The notes: generated by a model from the sequence alone, not told the origin. A stretch of DNA of 64,000 nt from Nocardia takedensis NBRC 100417 (GCF_000308695.1 NZ_BAGG01000032.1:98927-162926), one strand, 5' to 3'. Shown: positions 43,473 to 54,652, counted from the first letter of the stretch. Numbers and translations: made by a program.

Positions 43473-44311
43473 GTTGGCGGATCAGGGTCGTGCACACCAC
43501 GGGCTACGTCTACGACGCGCCGGTGACGCGGTCGTTCAACGAGGCGCGGCTGACCCCGCGCGCGGACAGCAGGCAGAACGTCATCCTGAACCGGGTCGAG
43601 ACGGTGCCCTCGACCCGTTCCTACCGCTACACCGACTACTGGGGCACCGCGGTGACCGCCTTCGACCTGCACGCCCCGCACACCGAACTCGAGGTGACCG
43701 GAGCCTCGGTGGTGGAGACCGAACCCTTCGCGGGTCCGGCGGACGAACTGGCCTGGGAGCAGCTCTACAACGAGCAGTTGGCGGACCGTTTCGACGAGAT
43801 GCTCTCGCCGACGCCGTATGTGCCGCGCGATCGCAAGCTCGCGGGTGTGGCCAAACAGTTGGCCAAGGGGGTGCCGCCGGCGAAGGCGGTGGTGCGCGCG
43901 GCGGAGTGGGTGCACCAGGAGATGGACTACATCGCGGGCACCACCTCGGTGCACACCTCGGCGGTGCAGGCGTTCGCCGAACGCAAGGGCGTGTGCCAGG
44001 ACTACGCGCACCTGACGCTGGTGTTGCTGCGCAGCATGGGGATTCCGAGCCGTTACGTCTCCGGATATCTGCATCCGCACCCGTCGGCGAAGATCGGCGA
44101 GACGGTGGCCGGGCAGTCGCACGCCTGGGTCGAGGCGTGGACGGGCGCGTGGTGGGGCTACGACCCGACCAACAACATCGCCATCAACGAACAGCACGTC
44201 TCCGTCGGGGTGGGTCGCGACTACGCCGACGTGCCGCCGTTGAAGGGGATTTTCTCCGGCGGCGGCTCGACGGATCTTGAGGTCGTCGTCGAAATCACAC
44301 GATTGGCATAA
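43469..44311 (+). CDS. Transglutaminase-like cysteine protease-fold protein
   Basis: A 280-residue protein with an N-terminal beta domain typical of this group (VHTTGYVYDAPVTRSFNEAR) and a transglutaminase core with the triad Cys176 in GVCQDYAHL, His218 in SHAWVEAW and Asp232 in GYDPTNN. It may act as an amidase, peptidase or cross-linker. As the third member of the ATP-grasp/alpha-E/transglutaminase operon it probably processes the peptide or amide the ligase makes. It has no signal peptide, so it acts in the cytosol. The three-gene order matches Rv2411c-Rv2409c. Confidence 0.92.
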   Translation: MSWRIRVVHTTGYVYDAPVTRSFNEARLTPRADSRQNVILNRVETVPSTRSYRYTDYWGTAVTAFDLHAPHTELEVTGASVVETEPFAGPADELAWEQLYNEQLADRFDEMLSPTPYVPRDRKLAGVAKQLAKGVPPAKAVVRAAEWVHQEMDYIAGTTSVHTSAVQAFAERKGVCQDYAHLTLVLLRSMGIPSRYVSGYLHPHPSAKIGETVAGQSHAWVEAWTGAWWGYDPTNNIAINEQHVSVGVGRDYADVPPLKGIFSGGGSTDLEVVVEITRLA

Positions 44312-44419
44312 CGCGTGTTGTGCTACGGGGTTGCCAGGTGACCTCGTAGCCTTGCCAGCAGTACCCAGGACAATCGCTGCCGACCCGTGCGGGTCCGCTC
44401 TCGAAGGGACTGCTGTCTT

Positions 44420-45208
44420 ATGTCACCCACGGCTCAGGAAATCGTCGAGGAGGTCGTCGAGGACGGTCCGGTCCCCGATGTGAAGAAATGGGCGGCCGAG
44501 GCGCTCGGCACCTTCGTGCTGGTGATGGGTGGCGTAGGGACGGCTGTTCTCGCTGGTGATCGCGTCGGTGCGCTGGGTGTCGCGTTGGCGTTCGGTCTGA
44601 CCCTGTTGTTCCTGGTGTATTCGATCGGGCCGATCTCCGGTTGTCACGTGAATCCCGCGGTGACGTTGGGGCAGTTGCTGCTGGGTCGGATCTCGGCGGT
44701 GGTCGCGGCGGGCTACGCGATCGCGCAATTGATCGGGGCATTCCTGGCCGGTCTCGTCCTCTTTGCGATCGCCAAGAATTTGCCGGCATATGACCGGAAG
44801 ATCGACGGACTCGGTGCGAACGGGTGGGGCGAACACAGTCCGTCGGCGCAGACCGGTCCGCTGGGCGAGGTCGTGGTGCAGAACGGCTACGGCCTGGCCG
44901 CGATGATCATCATCGAGGTGATGCTGACCGCGCTGCTGGTGTTCGTGGTGCTGGCCTCCACCGACCACATCTCCGACGTGCCGTTGGCGGGCCTGAGCAT
45001 CGGTTTCACCCTCGCGGTGATCCACCTGATCTCGATCCCGGTCGACAACACCTCGGTCAACCCGGCGCGCAGCCTGGGCGTGGCCTTCTACCAACCCGGC
45101 GCGGGCGGCCAGGTGTGGGCGTTCGTGGTGTTCCCGCTGATCGGCGGCGCGCTCGGCGCGCTGATCTACGGCGGGCTGTTCGGCAGGCATCGCGAGATGC
45201 TCGGCTGA
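44420..45208 (+). CDS. aqpZ: Aquaporin Z-like water channel (MIP family)
   Basis: A 262-residue, six-helix channel. The two half-helices carry NPA boxes: [17 protein letters not shown] and [14 protein letters not shown]. The selectivity-filter Arg follows the second NPA, and His in AVIHLISIP matches the AqpZ filter His, which favours water over glycerol. There is a short acidic N-terminal head of about 20 residues. Upstream 108 bp hold the promoter. It ends before a strong hairpin shared with the convergent PemK-like gene. Confidence 0.92.
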   Translation: MSPTAQEIVEEVVEDGPVPDVKKWAAEALGTFVLVMGGVGTAVLAGDRVGALGVALAFGLTLLFLVYSIGPISGCHVNPAVTLGQLLLGRISAVVAAGYAIAQLIGAFLAGLVLFAIAKNLPAYDRKIDGLGANGWGEHSPSAQTGPLGEVVVQNGYGLAAMIIIEVMLTALLVFVVLASTDHISDVPLAGLSIGFTLAVIHLISIPVDNTSVNPARSLGVAFYQPGAGGQVWAFVVFPLIGGALGALIYGGLFGRHREMLG

Positions 45209-45223
45209 ACCTCGACCGAATCA

Positions 45224-45249
45224 GGAGGCCGTCCCGCGGGGCGGCCTCC
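45224..45249. terminator. Bidirectional terminator hairpin
   Basis: GGAGGCCGTCCC (45224-45235) pairs with GGGGCGGCCTCC (45238-45249) with one G-T wobble; the innermost pairs must open to make a loop. It fills the 47-bp gap between the convergent aquaporin and PemK-like genes, so it can end both transcripts. Confidence 0.75.
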
Positions 45250-45255
45250 GTCGCG

Positions 45256-45807
45256 TCAGCTCCACTGGTATTCGGCGACCAACCGGTGCGCGACCAGGTC
45301 GAAGGTCTTGCGGGCCAGGATCGCGCCCTCGCGGCGGATGCCGTCCTCGGGGACGTCGAGCACGCGGTCCAACCGGACCCAGCTCGGCCTGCCGTCGTGA
45401 TCCCAGCTGCCGCTGCCGATCCCGATCCAGTCCCGGTCGTGGGCGCGATCGGGATTAGAGGACAGCATCAGCCCGAGCAGGGTGCGCTTGTCGCGGCCGA
45501 CCACCAGCACCGGACGGTCCTTGCCGTTGTTCGGGTCCTCCTCGAACGGCACCCAGGTCCACACGATCTCGCCCGGGTCGGCACGACCGTCGAGTTGCGG
45601 GCAGTAGACGATCTGGCGGGCGCGTTCGCGGGTGGGCACCGGCCGCGAGGCGGTCGGGCGGACCGAGGCGGGGGTCCTGCGTCGGCCGTTGAGGCCGCCG
45701 ACCAGCTTCTCCACGAGTCCGGGTGCGCGCTGCCCGGCGCCGCCCCCGCGCGGGGACTTGGCGACGATGCCGAGTTGCTTGCCGAGGGAGTTCCACGTGC
45801 GGACCAT
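45256..45807 (-). CDS. PemK/MazF-like toxin-fold protein
   Basis: A 183-residue protein. The last 115 residues resemble the PemK/MazF beta barrel: [20 protein letters not shown] then [34 protein letters not shown]. MazF toxins cut RNA at short sequences. Here a 65-residue basic, Arg/Pro-rich head precedes the fold, and no antitoxin gene is adjacent (the divergent neighbour is lepA). It is conserved at this place in mycobacteria (near Rv2405), so a house-keeping RNA role is more likely than a mobile toxin-antitoxin pair. Confidence 0.78.
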   Translation of the reverse strand: MVRTWNSLGKQLGIVAKSPRGGGAGQRAPGLVEKLVGGLNGRRRTPASVRPTASRPVPTRERARQIVYCPQLDGRADPGEIVWTWVPFEEDPNNGKDRPVLVVGRDKRTLLGLMLSSNPDRAHDRDWIGIGSGSWDHDGRPSWVRLDRVLDVPEDGIRREGAILARKTFDLVAHRLVAEYQWS

Positions 45808-45924
45808 CCCGAGAGGATAACGGCGCAGTCACGAGTTCACACGGGTGAGGTGACACCGCCGAAGGCCCTCGTCGGGCCCGCATGGGACGATGGAGCCAGT
45901 TTGCCGATACCCATGAGGAGTGGA

Positions 45925-47775
<1,851 letters not shown>

Positions 47776-47780
47776 CGTCC

Positions 47781-47808
47781 GCGCGCGGCGGCGAGATCCG
47801 CCGCGCGC
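47781..47808 (+). terminator. Terminator hairpin after lepA
   Basis: An 11-bp perfect GC stem, GCGCGCGGCGG (47781-47791) and CCGCCGCGCGC (47798-47808), has a 6-base loop and begins five bases after the lepA stop. No T-run follows, as is common in high-GC actinobacteria. The following 290 bp before the next start contain no gene. Confidence 0.75.
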
Positions 47809-48099
47809 CCGCGTTCTTCGGATTCCCCGCGAACTCTCGAGTGATCATCAGTAATCTCTCAGGTCCGACCCCGAAGGCGGGAGTGGCTGTCCGCGAACCG
47901 TATCGTGCCAGGTGAGACCGCCTATCGGCGAGCGAACCCCGTCCGGTGGCCCGGAAAGAACGGGCTTCCGTTCCGTGCCCGCCGGTGGCAAGGTTGCCCG
48001 AGAATATGACAGCCGCTTTCTTCGGAAATATCGTGGGTAGGTCTTCACACGGTCGGCCGGAGCGGTGAGGATGCTGGAATCCGAGATGTTGGAGTGTGG

Positions 48100-50319
48100 A
48101 TGTCGCGTGATCTGCCGTTCGACGGGGACGACGTCGAAGTGACCGACCCGTCGGGCGATACCGCGTACCGGGTGGCGAACGGGGTCGCCCGGGTGGCGCG
48201 GGCCGGTGCCTACGTCACCGGTGGCGCACTCGTGGCCTCCAACGGCGGCGCGCCCGCCCAGCCGGGTGAGCAGCGGCTGGACAGCTGGCACACCCACTGG
48301 TCCGGCAACAACGATCCCCAACCCGATCTGCCGAGTCCGGTGGTGACCTTCCCGGACCCGACGCCGGATTCGATCCCGTTGGCTCCGTCGCGACCGTCGC
48401 TGGTCGCGCACGACGAACCCGGGCACGGCGCGCCCGCACCGGTCGCGCCGCCGTCGCCGAATGAGACCACGCTGGAGATCCGCGTCGGCGCGCAACCGCG
48501 CGACACGGTCACCGCCTGGGACGACGCGCGCGTCGGCGCACCGAGTTTCCTGGACTCCGCCCCCACCTACGACTCGCCGTCGGATCAGTCCTGGCTCGAC
48601 TACGACCCCGAGGCCCTGACCCCCGACGGTTCCGCGGGCGGACAGCCCTGGTTCGGCTACGACCCGTCCGCGCAGCCCGGGGCGGGAAGCCCGTGGTCGC
48701 CGGGCGGAACGAACGACGCGGGTCCCGGACTCGGTTTCGAGATGCCGGACACGCCCGCCTGGATGACCCCCGACAAGCCCTCGGACCTGTTCGCCTGGGC
48801 CGAACACCCCGCCGCCGAGCGGTCCGAGGTCGGCGAACTGGCCGAGACCGCCGAGGACGGGACGACGCCGTTGGGTTTCGGCTCCGGCTACCACCCGTGG
48901 GCGCCGACCCACGGCGTGGACGGCGCGCAGGCCGCCGAACTGATGGACAGCTTCGACGATTTCGGCGTCTACGTCGGTGTCGACGCGCACGCTTCGCTCT
49001 ACACCGAATTCGAGATCGATTTCGGGATCGGCCCGACCGGCGCGTGGTTCAACACCGAGATGCGGGTGGAGGTCGAGGCCGGGGCGACGGTGAAGACCGC
49101 CGCGGGCTCGAATATCGGTGACCAACTCGACAATCTCTCGGATTGGCTCGACGGCGGCAAGTCGACCGGCGCGACCGGCCGCAACGGCGCCGAGCAGTCC
49201 GGGCTCGGCGGGTCCTCGCCGTTCGGCGCCAACGCGGCGGGCGCTCCCGGGGCGCTCGGCCCGGTCGGCCCGACCGCGCCTGCTCCCGCGGGCCCCGCTC
49301 CGGCGGCCGCGCAGCCCGCCGCGTTCGCCGCGCCGCCCGCGCCGGTCGCGATGGCGCAGGCCCCGGTCGCCCCGCCGCCCGCCCCCGTACTCGCCGCCCC
49401 GGTGGCGGCGGCTCCCGTCGTGGCGGCGACGCCGTTGCAGACCACCATCCAGCCCGACGTGGCCTCCACGCCGGTGGCGCACGTGTTCACGCCGCCGCCC
49501 GGTCCGTCGCCGTTGACCGCGCCCGCCGCGACGGTTCCGGTGCTGTTCGACCACCATCCGTCCAAGCACGCGCCGCAACCGCCGCAGCCCACCAAGCCGG
49601 TGGACACCGGGGCGGATCACCACACTCCGCCGCCGGTCACCAAGATCCCGACCACGGTCCTGCCGACGCCCGGCGTCACCACGCCGGACACCGGGTCGGT
49701 GAGCACGCCCGGGTCGATCGTCACCAAGACGCCGACCGTCGACATCCTGCCCGTGCCGGACATCGATGTGGACCTCACCACCAAAGCGCCGACGATCACC
49801 ACCCGGCCGACCCAGCCGACCACGCCCGACGACGTCACCACGCCGTCCACCGGCGGCACGACCGCGGGCGGCGGAACCACCGCGGGAGGCGGGACGACGA
49901 GCAACGGCGGCGGCGTGAGCGGGGGCGGCAGCACCCAGCCGACCCGTCCGTCGACCGATCCGCCCAGCGTGGACGTGCCGTCGGTGTCGGTGCCCACCCA
50001 GCCGTCGACCGGCCACAGCGTGCCGTCGGTGACGGTGCCGTCGGTCGACGCGCCGAGTGTCGACGTGCCCGCGCCGACCTACTCGGCTCCCTCGCCCGCG
50101 CCGGTCACGCCGCTCAAACCGCAGGTGGGCACCAAGCCGATCGCCGACCAGTGGGATTCGGGCCACCACTACGTCGCCCACCAGGCCGCGCTGCCGGTCG
50201 TCCTCGACGATCACGCGCTCGCGGTGTCGGGTCACGGATTGTCCGCGGGTCTGCTACCCGACGGGGGGCTGTTCGAGGCGCACGCGGTACACGGCACACT
50301 GGACCACACGCTGATCTAG
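48100..50319 (+). CDS. Large Pro/Thr/Ala-rich low-complexity protein
   Basis: ATG 48100, five bases after GGAG, gives 739 residues. Residues 1-130 include a possible hydrophobic patch (VARAGAYVTGGALVASNGG) but no clear signal peptide. Residues 260-350 look folded (LMDSFDDFGVYVGVDAHA and FGIGPTGAWFNTEMRVEVEA). Residues 370-700 are Pro/Ala then Thr/Pro and Val-Pro-Ser repeats. The next gene, 78 bp on, is a dynamin-like protein, so the pair recalls the iniB-iniA arrangement of mycobacteria, although sequence similarity to IniB is not evident. Possibly a cell-envelope or scaffold partner. The function is unknown. Confidence 0.72.
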   Translation: MSRDLPFDGDDVEVTDPSGDTAYRVANGVARVARAGAYVTGGALVASNGGAPAQPGEQRLDSWHTHWSGNNDPQPDLPSPVVTFPDPTPDSIPLAPSRPSLVAHDEPGHGAPAPVAPPSPNETTLEIRVGAQPRDTVTAWDDARVGAPSFLDSAPTYDSPSDQSWLDYDPEALTPDGSAGGQPWFGYDPSAQPGAGSPWSPGGTNDAGPGLGFEMPDTPAWMTPDKPSDLFAWAEHPAAERSEVGELAETAEDGTTPLGFGSGYHPWAPTHGVDGAQAAELMDSFDDFGVYVGVDAHASLYTEFEIDFGIGPTGAWFNTEMRVEVEAGATVKTAAGSNIGDQLDNLSDWLDGGKSTGATGRNGAEQSGLGGSSPFGANAAGAPGALGPVGPTAPAPAGPAPAAAQPAAFAAPPAPVAMAQAPVAPPPAPVLAAPVAAAPVVAATPLQTTIQPDVASTPVAHVFTPPPGPSPLTAPAATVPVLFDHHPSKHAPQPPQPTKPVDTGADHHTPPPVTKIPTTVLPTPGVTTPDTGSVSTPGSIVTKTPTVDILPVPDIDVDLTTKAPTITTRPTQPTTPDDVTTPSTGGTTAGGGTTAGGGTTSNGGGVSGGGSTQPTRPSTDPPSVDVPSVSVPTQPSTGHSVPSVTVPSVDAPSVDVPAPTYSAPSPAPVTPLKPQVGTKPIADQWDSGHHYVAHQAALPVVLDDHALAVSGHGLSAGLLPDGGLFEAHAVHGTLDHTLI

Positions 50320-50397
50320 CCGGGGAGGCGGCCGCGCGGGGGACGCGCCGTTCCGGTTTCACCGCGCCGTGAACGTGAACGAGAGTGAGGAGCAGGG

Positions 50398-52218
50398 TTG
50401 TCTGCCGCGACCGGGCTGGAATCCGTGACCGTCAAGGACCCGGACGCGATGGCTCCGCTGCTCCGGATCCTGGACGAACTGCGCGAGATGACCAGAGCGG
50501 CGGGCCGTGACGATCTGACGGGCAGACTCGGGATGGTCCGGGCCCGGGTGAGCGATCCGCGGGTGCGTCTGGTCGTGGTCGGGGAGCCCAAGAGCGGGAT
50601 GAGCACGCTGGTCAACGGACTGGTGGGTGCGGCGGTCAGCGCGACCGACAGCCCGATCAGCGTGCCGGTGATCGCCGAGTACGGGCAGCGCGCCACCGCC
50701 ACGCTGGTGCGGGCGGTGGGTGGCGGACGCACGGAACGTCAGCCCGTGGACCCGCTCGATCCCGGTCCGGCGTTGCGGGCCGAAGGCGTGGTCCGCGCGG
50801 AGTTCACCGAGCCGAGCCCGCTGCTGGCCGACGGCATCGTGGTGATGGACGCGCCGGGCGCGCCCGCCGACGAGCATGTGACGTGGTCGATGATCGCCGC
50901 CGCGGACGCGGTGCTGTACGTGGTGGACGCGAATTCCGAACTGTCGCCCGAACAACTCGGCTACCTGGAGCGGGTGCGCAACCTGTGCCCGACGGTGGTG
51001 TGCGTGCTGAACAAGATCGACACCGCGCCGCACTGGGCGCACGTGCAGCAGCGCAACCGCGACCTGCTGGACGCGGCCGGTCTGAGTTTCGCGGTCGCGC
51101 CGGTGTCGGCGGCGCTGCACCGGCAGGCCACCAACGGCTCCTACCGGACGGTGACCGATCCGCAGCGCGACATCGAATCCGGGATGCCGCAGCTGATCGA
51201 CCATCTGCGCGACTACGTGGTGGCGCGGGCGGACGCGACGGCGGTCGAATCGGCGGTCCGCGATATCCGCCTGGTCGGCGACCACTTGGCGATGACGCTG
51301 CGCAGCGAGGCCGAGGCCCTGCGCGATCCGCGCCGCAAGGCCAGGATCACCCACGATCTCGCCCAGGCCCGCGATCAGGCCGAACAGTTGCGTCAGCGCA
51401 CCGCGAACTGGCAGATCACCTTGGTCGACGGCAGCACCGAGTTGATGGCCGACATCGAGCACGACCTGCGTCACCGATTGCGCAGCCTGGTGCGCGACGC
51501 GGAAGCCGAGATCGTGCGGACCGATCCGGCGCGCGGATGGAAGGAATTCGGGGTCGACCTGGACGCGCGCATCTGCGAGGCGGTCGAGGAGAACTTCGTG
51601 ATGGCGCACTACCGGTCGGTGGAGTTGTGCGATCAGGTCGCGGCGAAGTTCCCCGCCGACAACCGCACGCCGCCGCTGCCGGATCTGCGCCTGGAGAATC
51701 CGGGGGAGGTCCTGGAACCGGTGGCCCCGCTGGAGCCGCTGGACAGCGCCGAGGCCGGGTTCACCCAGCAGTTCCTGTCCGCGTTGCGCGGTTCCTACGG
51801 CGGCATCCTCATGGTCGGTCTGGCCACCAGCCTGCTCGGCATGTCGCTGGTGAACTGGTATTCGGCGGGCGCGGGTGTGCTGCTGGGCGTCAACGCGCTG
51901 TGGGACGACCGCAAGAATCGCAAGACCAGGCGACGCGCGGAGGCCAAGGTCGCGGTGGCCCGGTTGATGGACGACGTGATCTTCCAGGTGAGCAAGGAGT
52001 CCCGTAACCGACTGCGCGCGATGCAGCGTTCGTTGCGCGATCACTTCACCGAGATCGCCACCGAGACCGCGCGCACCGCCGACGAGGCGTTGCGCGCCGC
52101 GGAGGAGGCGTTCGGCAAGTACGGCGACCGGCGCGAGGAGCGCATCGCCGAACTCGACGGCCGTCTCGGCGCGCTGCGCTCCATGCGCGAACGCGCCGAC
52201 CGCCTGGTGAACGGCTGA
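50398..52218 (+). CDS. Dynamin-like GTPase-family protein (IniA/IniC-like) with altered P-loop
   Basis: A 606-residue protein starting at TTG 50398, supported by GAGGAG nearby. The GTPase-like domain shows VVVGEPKSGMSTLVNGLVG at 60-78, G3 VMDAPGAP at 150-157 and G4 CVLNKIDTA at 202-210. The invariant P-loop lysine (GxxxxGK[ST]) is Met68. A long helical bundle follows, with a hydrophobic membrane-binding region near 465-500 (GILMVGLATSLLGMSLVNWY) and a coiled tail. Bacterial dynamins remodel or repair membranes; IniA responds to cell-wall drugs. Loss of the lysine predicts weak or no GTP hydrolysis, unless the preceding Lys in PKSG substitutes. Confidence 0.85.
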   Translation: MSAATGLESVTVKDPDAMAPLLRILDELREMTRAAGRDDLTGRLGMVRARVSDPRVRLVVVGEPKSGMSTLVNGLVGAAVSATDSPISVPVIAEYGQRATATLVRAVGGGRTERQPVDPLDPGPALRAEGVVRAEFTEPSPLLADGIVVMDAPGAPADEHVTWSMIAAADAVLYVVDANSELSPEQLGYLERVRNLCPTVVCVLNKIDTAPHWAHVQQRNRDLLDAAGLSFAVAPVSAALHRQATNGSYRTVTDPQRDIESGMPQLIDHLRDYVVARADATAVESAVRDIRLVGDHLAMTLRSEAEALRDPRRKARITHDLAQARDQAEQLRQRTANWQITLVDGSTELMADIEHDLRHRLRSLVRDAEAEIVRTDPARGWKEFGVDLDARICEAVEENFVMAHYRSVELCDQVAAKFPADNRTPPLPDLRLENPGEVLEPVAPLEPLDSAEAGFTQQFLSALRGSYGGILMVGLATSLLGMSLVNWYSAGAGVLLGVNALWDDRKNRKTRRRAEAKVAVARLMDDVIFQVSKESRNRLRAMQRSLRDHFTEIATETARTADEALRAAEEAFGKYGDRREERIAELDGRLGALRSMRERADRLVNG

Positions 52219-52220
52219 GT

Positions 52221-54206
52221 TCAGCGCGCGTGCGTGGTGGGGGTGTGCGCGGGCTGGAATTCGCCGACCGACCGTGATTCCTCGGCCCGGATGACGTGGG
52301 TGACGGCGTTGATGAGCGCCAGGTGGGTGAACGCCTGCGGGAAGTTGCCCAGATGCCGTCCGCTGCGCGGGTCGATCTCCTCCGCGTAGAGACGCAGCGG
52401 GCTGGCGTAGCCGAGCAGTCGTTCGCACAGGTGCCGGGCGCGGCGCACCTCGCCGATCTCGACCAGCGCCGACACCAGCCAGAACGAGCAGATGGTGAAC
52501 GCGCCTTCCACGCCGGTCAGGCCGTCGTCGGTGGTCTCGGTGCGGTAGCGCAGCACCAGGCCGTGTTCGGTGAGGCGGTCGGCGATGGACAGGACCGTGG
52601 CGCGCACCCGGTGGTCCTCGGGCGGCAGGAAGCGCAGCAGCACCACCAGCAGCAGCGAGGCGTCGAGGGTGTCGCCGCCGTAGACCTGGGTGAACACGCC
52701 TTCGCTGTTCACGCCGTGGGCGAGCACATCCTCTTTGATCTCGTCGGCGATGGCGTACCACTCGGTGGCGCGTTCGAGTTGCCCGTGCATCTCGGCGAGT
52801 TTCGCGCCGCGGTCCAGCGCCACCCAGCACATGACCTTGGAGGAGGTGAAGTGCTGGGGTTCGCCGCGGACCTCCCAGATGCCGCGGTCGGGGTCGCGCC
52901 AGTGCGTGATGGCCGCGTGCACCTGCCGTTGCAGCATCGGCCACAGCGATTCGGGGACTTGGCCGCGGGATTTCACGTGCAGGTACACCGCGTCGAGCAT
53001 GGTGCCCCAGATGTCGTGCTGGTTTTGGTTGTAGGCCCCGTTGCCGATGCGCACCGGGCGCGCGCCGTCGTAACCGCGCAGGTGGCCGAGTTCGGCTTCG
53101 GCGAGGTCGCGTTCGCCGCCGATGCCGTAGAGCACTTGCAGCGGGACGGGCGCGCCGTCGTCGTCGGTGGTGACGTCGTTGAGGAAGGCGAAGAAATCGT
53201 CGGCCTCACGGTCGAGACCGAGCGTGTACAGGCCCCACAGCGCGAAGCTGGCGTCGCGCACCCAGGTGTAGCGGTAGTCCCAGTTGCGCTGTCCGCCGGG
53301 GGTTTCGGGCAGCGAGGTGGTGGCCGCGGCCAGCAGCGCGCCGGTCGGCTTGTAGGTCAGCCCTTTGAGGGTCAGCGCGCTGCGTTGCAGGTAGTTGCGC
53401 CAGGGGTGGTCGGGGAAGTTGCCGAGGGTGATCCACTGCCGCCAGCATTCGGTGGTCGCCCACATCTTCTGCGCGGCGTCGGCGAAGGTCTGCGGCGCGG
53501 GCAGCTCCGACCAGGTCAGCGCGACGAACACCTCGTCGCCTTCCTGCATCCTGGTGCGCGCGCGGGCTTCGCGGCCTTCCAGCCCCAGGCGCATGTCGGT
53601 GGTGAGGACCAGCGACGGGCCGACCGACGGGTCGACCGAGCAGATCGCGGTGGCCTCCTCGTAGACCTTGCCGGTGTATTGCCAGGCGGTCGGCGCGCGG
53701 TGGTAGTCGAAGGCGGGTTCGCAGCTCATCTCGAGTTCGACCGTGCCGTTGACGCATTTCACGGTGCGCAGCAGCATGTGTTCGGCGTCCCAGTCCATCG
53801 GGGTGCGGCGGTGGGTGCGGCTGCGCTGGTCGACGTTGTGCCACGGTCCGAGCACCAAGGCGTCGCGCACGATGAGCCACCCGGTCGGCGTTTGCCAGGT
53901 GGTTTCCAGGATCATGCCGCCGGGCAGGTAGCGACGCGCGGCGGGCACGTTGGTGCCGTAGGGGCCGATGCGGAAGTGGCCCGCGCTGCGGTCGAGCATG
54001 GCGCCGAACACGCTGGGGGAGTCCGGTCGCGGCAGGCACATCCACTCGACCGCGCCGTTGCCCGCGACCAGACAACTGGTCTCGCAGTCGGACAGGAAGG
54101 CGTAGTCGTCGATCCGGGGGAACACGCCGTGGTTCATTCCGGTGAGCGCACTGGGCACCGGCAGGTCGTCGGGTTCGTCGATCGTCAGGTCATCGGTGGA
54201 CGCCAT
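52221..54206 (-). CDS. GH15-family glucan hydrolase, probable trehalase
   Basis: ATG 54206 gives 661 residues. It has the N-terminal beta domain (DYAFLSDCETSCLVAGNGAV) and the (alpha/alpha)6 barrel with RNWDYRYTWVRDASFALWGL, NGAYNQNQHDIWGTMLDAVY and EGAFTICSFWLVSAL, which includes a catalytic acid region. GH15 enzymes include glucoamylases; the mycobacterial protein at the same place (Rv2402) was characterised as a trehalase, which splits trehalose into two glucoses, so that activity is likely. It lies in the cytosol and converges on the dynamin-like gene with two bases between stops. Confidence 0.88.
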   Translation of the reverse strand: MASTDDLTIDEPDDLPVPSALTGMNHGVFPRIDDYAFLSDCETSCLVAGNGAVEWMCLPRPDSPSVFGAMLDRSAGHFRIGPYGTNVPAARRYLPGGMILETTWQTPTGWLIVRDALVLGPWHNVDQRSRTHRRTPMDWDAEHMLLRTVKCVNGTVELEMSCEPAFDYHRAPTAWQYTGKVYEEATAICSVDPSVGPSLVLTTDMRLGLEGREARARTRMQEGDEVFVALTWSELPAPQTFADAAQKMWATTECWRQWITLGNFPDHPWRNYLQRSALTLKGLTYKPTGALLAAATTSLPETPGGQRNWDYRYTWVRDASFALWGLYTLGLDREADDFFAFLNDVTTDDDGAPVPLQVLYGIGGERDLAEAELGHLRGYDGARPVRIGNGAYNQNQHDIWGTMLDAVYLHVKSRGQVPESLWPMLQRQVHAAITHWRDPDRGIWEVRGEPQHFTSSKVMCWVALDRGAKLAEMHGQLERATEWYAIADEIKEDVLAHGVNSEGVFTQVYGGDTLDASLLLVVLLRFLPPEDHRVRATVLSIADRLTEHGLVLRYRTETTDDGLTGVEGAFTICSFWLVSALVEIGEVRRARHLCERLLGYASPLRLYAEEIDPRSGRHLGNFPQAFTHLALINAVTHVIRAEESRSVGEFQPAHTPTTHAR

Positions 54207-54308
54207 ACCTCTCATCTTGGGGTTGCCCGGGCCTTGCCGTCCACCGTTGGCTGCCCTTCGGCGGGTGCGGGTCGCCGCTGGGCCGCCCGCGCGGACTAGG
54301 CTGGAATC

Positions 54309-54575
54309 GTGGATCGCATTGCGGGTTGGTGGGACGGCTTCGAGCTGTGGGTGGCGGGACTCCCGTTCATCCCGCAGTTCCTCGTGGTGCTGCTCGGGAT
54401 GGTCCCGATCAGTTTCGCCATCGCCTTCCTGTTGGACCGCGCGTTGCGCGAGATCATGCGGTTGCTGGGCCGCGACCGCGCCGAAGCGCGCGCCATCGCG
54501 GCCGCCGAGCGGGCGCTGCTCGCCCCCGCCGCGGAGAGCCCGGCCCGCACGCCCGCGGGTAGCGGGGCCCGCTGA
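54309..54575 (+). CDS. Small single-pass membrane protein
   Basis: Eighty-eight residues from GTG 54309. One hydrophobic helix spans about residues 18-42 (PFIPQFLVVLLGMVPISFAI), followed by an amphipathic Arg/Ala-rich helix (RALREIMRLLGRDRAEARAI) and a Pro/Ala tail. A protein of this kind is found beside trehalase in mycobacteria (Rv2401A, from memory). No function is known. Its stop overlaps the start of a 25-residue peptide gene. It diverges from the trehalase gene. Confidence 0.75.
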   Translation: MDRIAGWWDGFELWVAGLPFIPQFLVVLLGMVPISFAIAFLLDRALREIMRLLGRDRAEARAIAAAERALLAPAAESPARTPAGSGAR

Positions 54576-54652
54576 TGCCGCGCTCCCGCGTTCAACTCGC
54601 GCTGATCGGCCTGCTCGTCCTGATCGTGATCGCCTGGCTGATCACTCGCTGA
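54575..54652 (+). CDS. 25-residue hydrophobic membrane micropeptide
   Basis: ATG 54575 overlaps the stop of the previous gene (TGATG). The 25 codons encode a basic head (MPRSRVQ) and one uninterrupted hydrophobic helix (LALIGLLVLIVIAWLI) ending in TR, then a stop. The last 11 bases overlap the 3' end of the convergent M48 gene. Such short translationally coupled transmembrane peptides often modulate a larger membrane protein. It is too short for standard gene finders, so its support is the overlap architecture and the clean helix. Confidence 0.55.
   Translation: MPRSRVQLALIGLLVLIVIAWLITR

Noticed and set aside
48100..50319. Reading the proline-rich protein as secreted or as IniB proper
   Set aside because: No signal peptide with a proper h-region is visible, and the N-terminus does not match IniB as remembered; only the genetic arrangement is alike.
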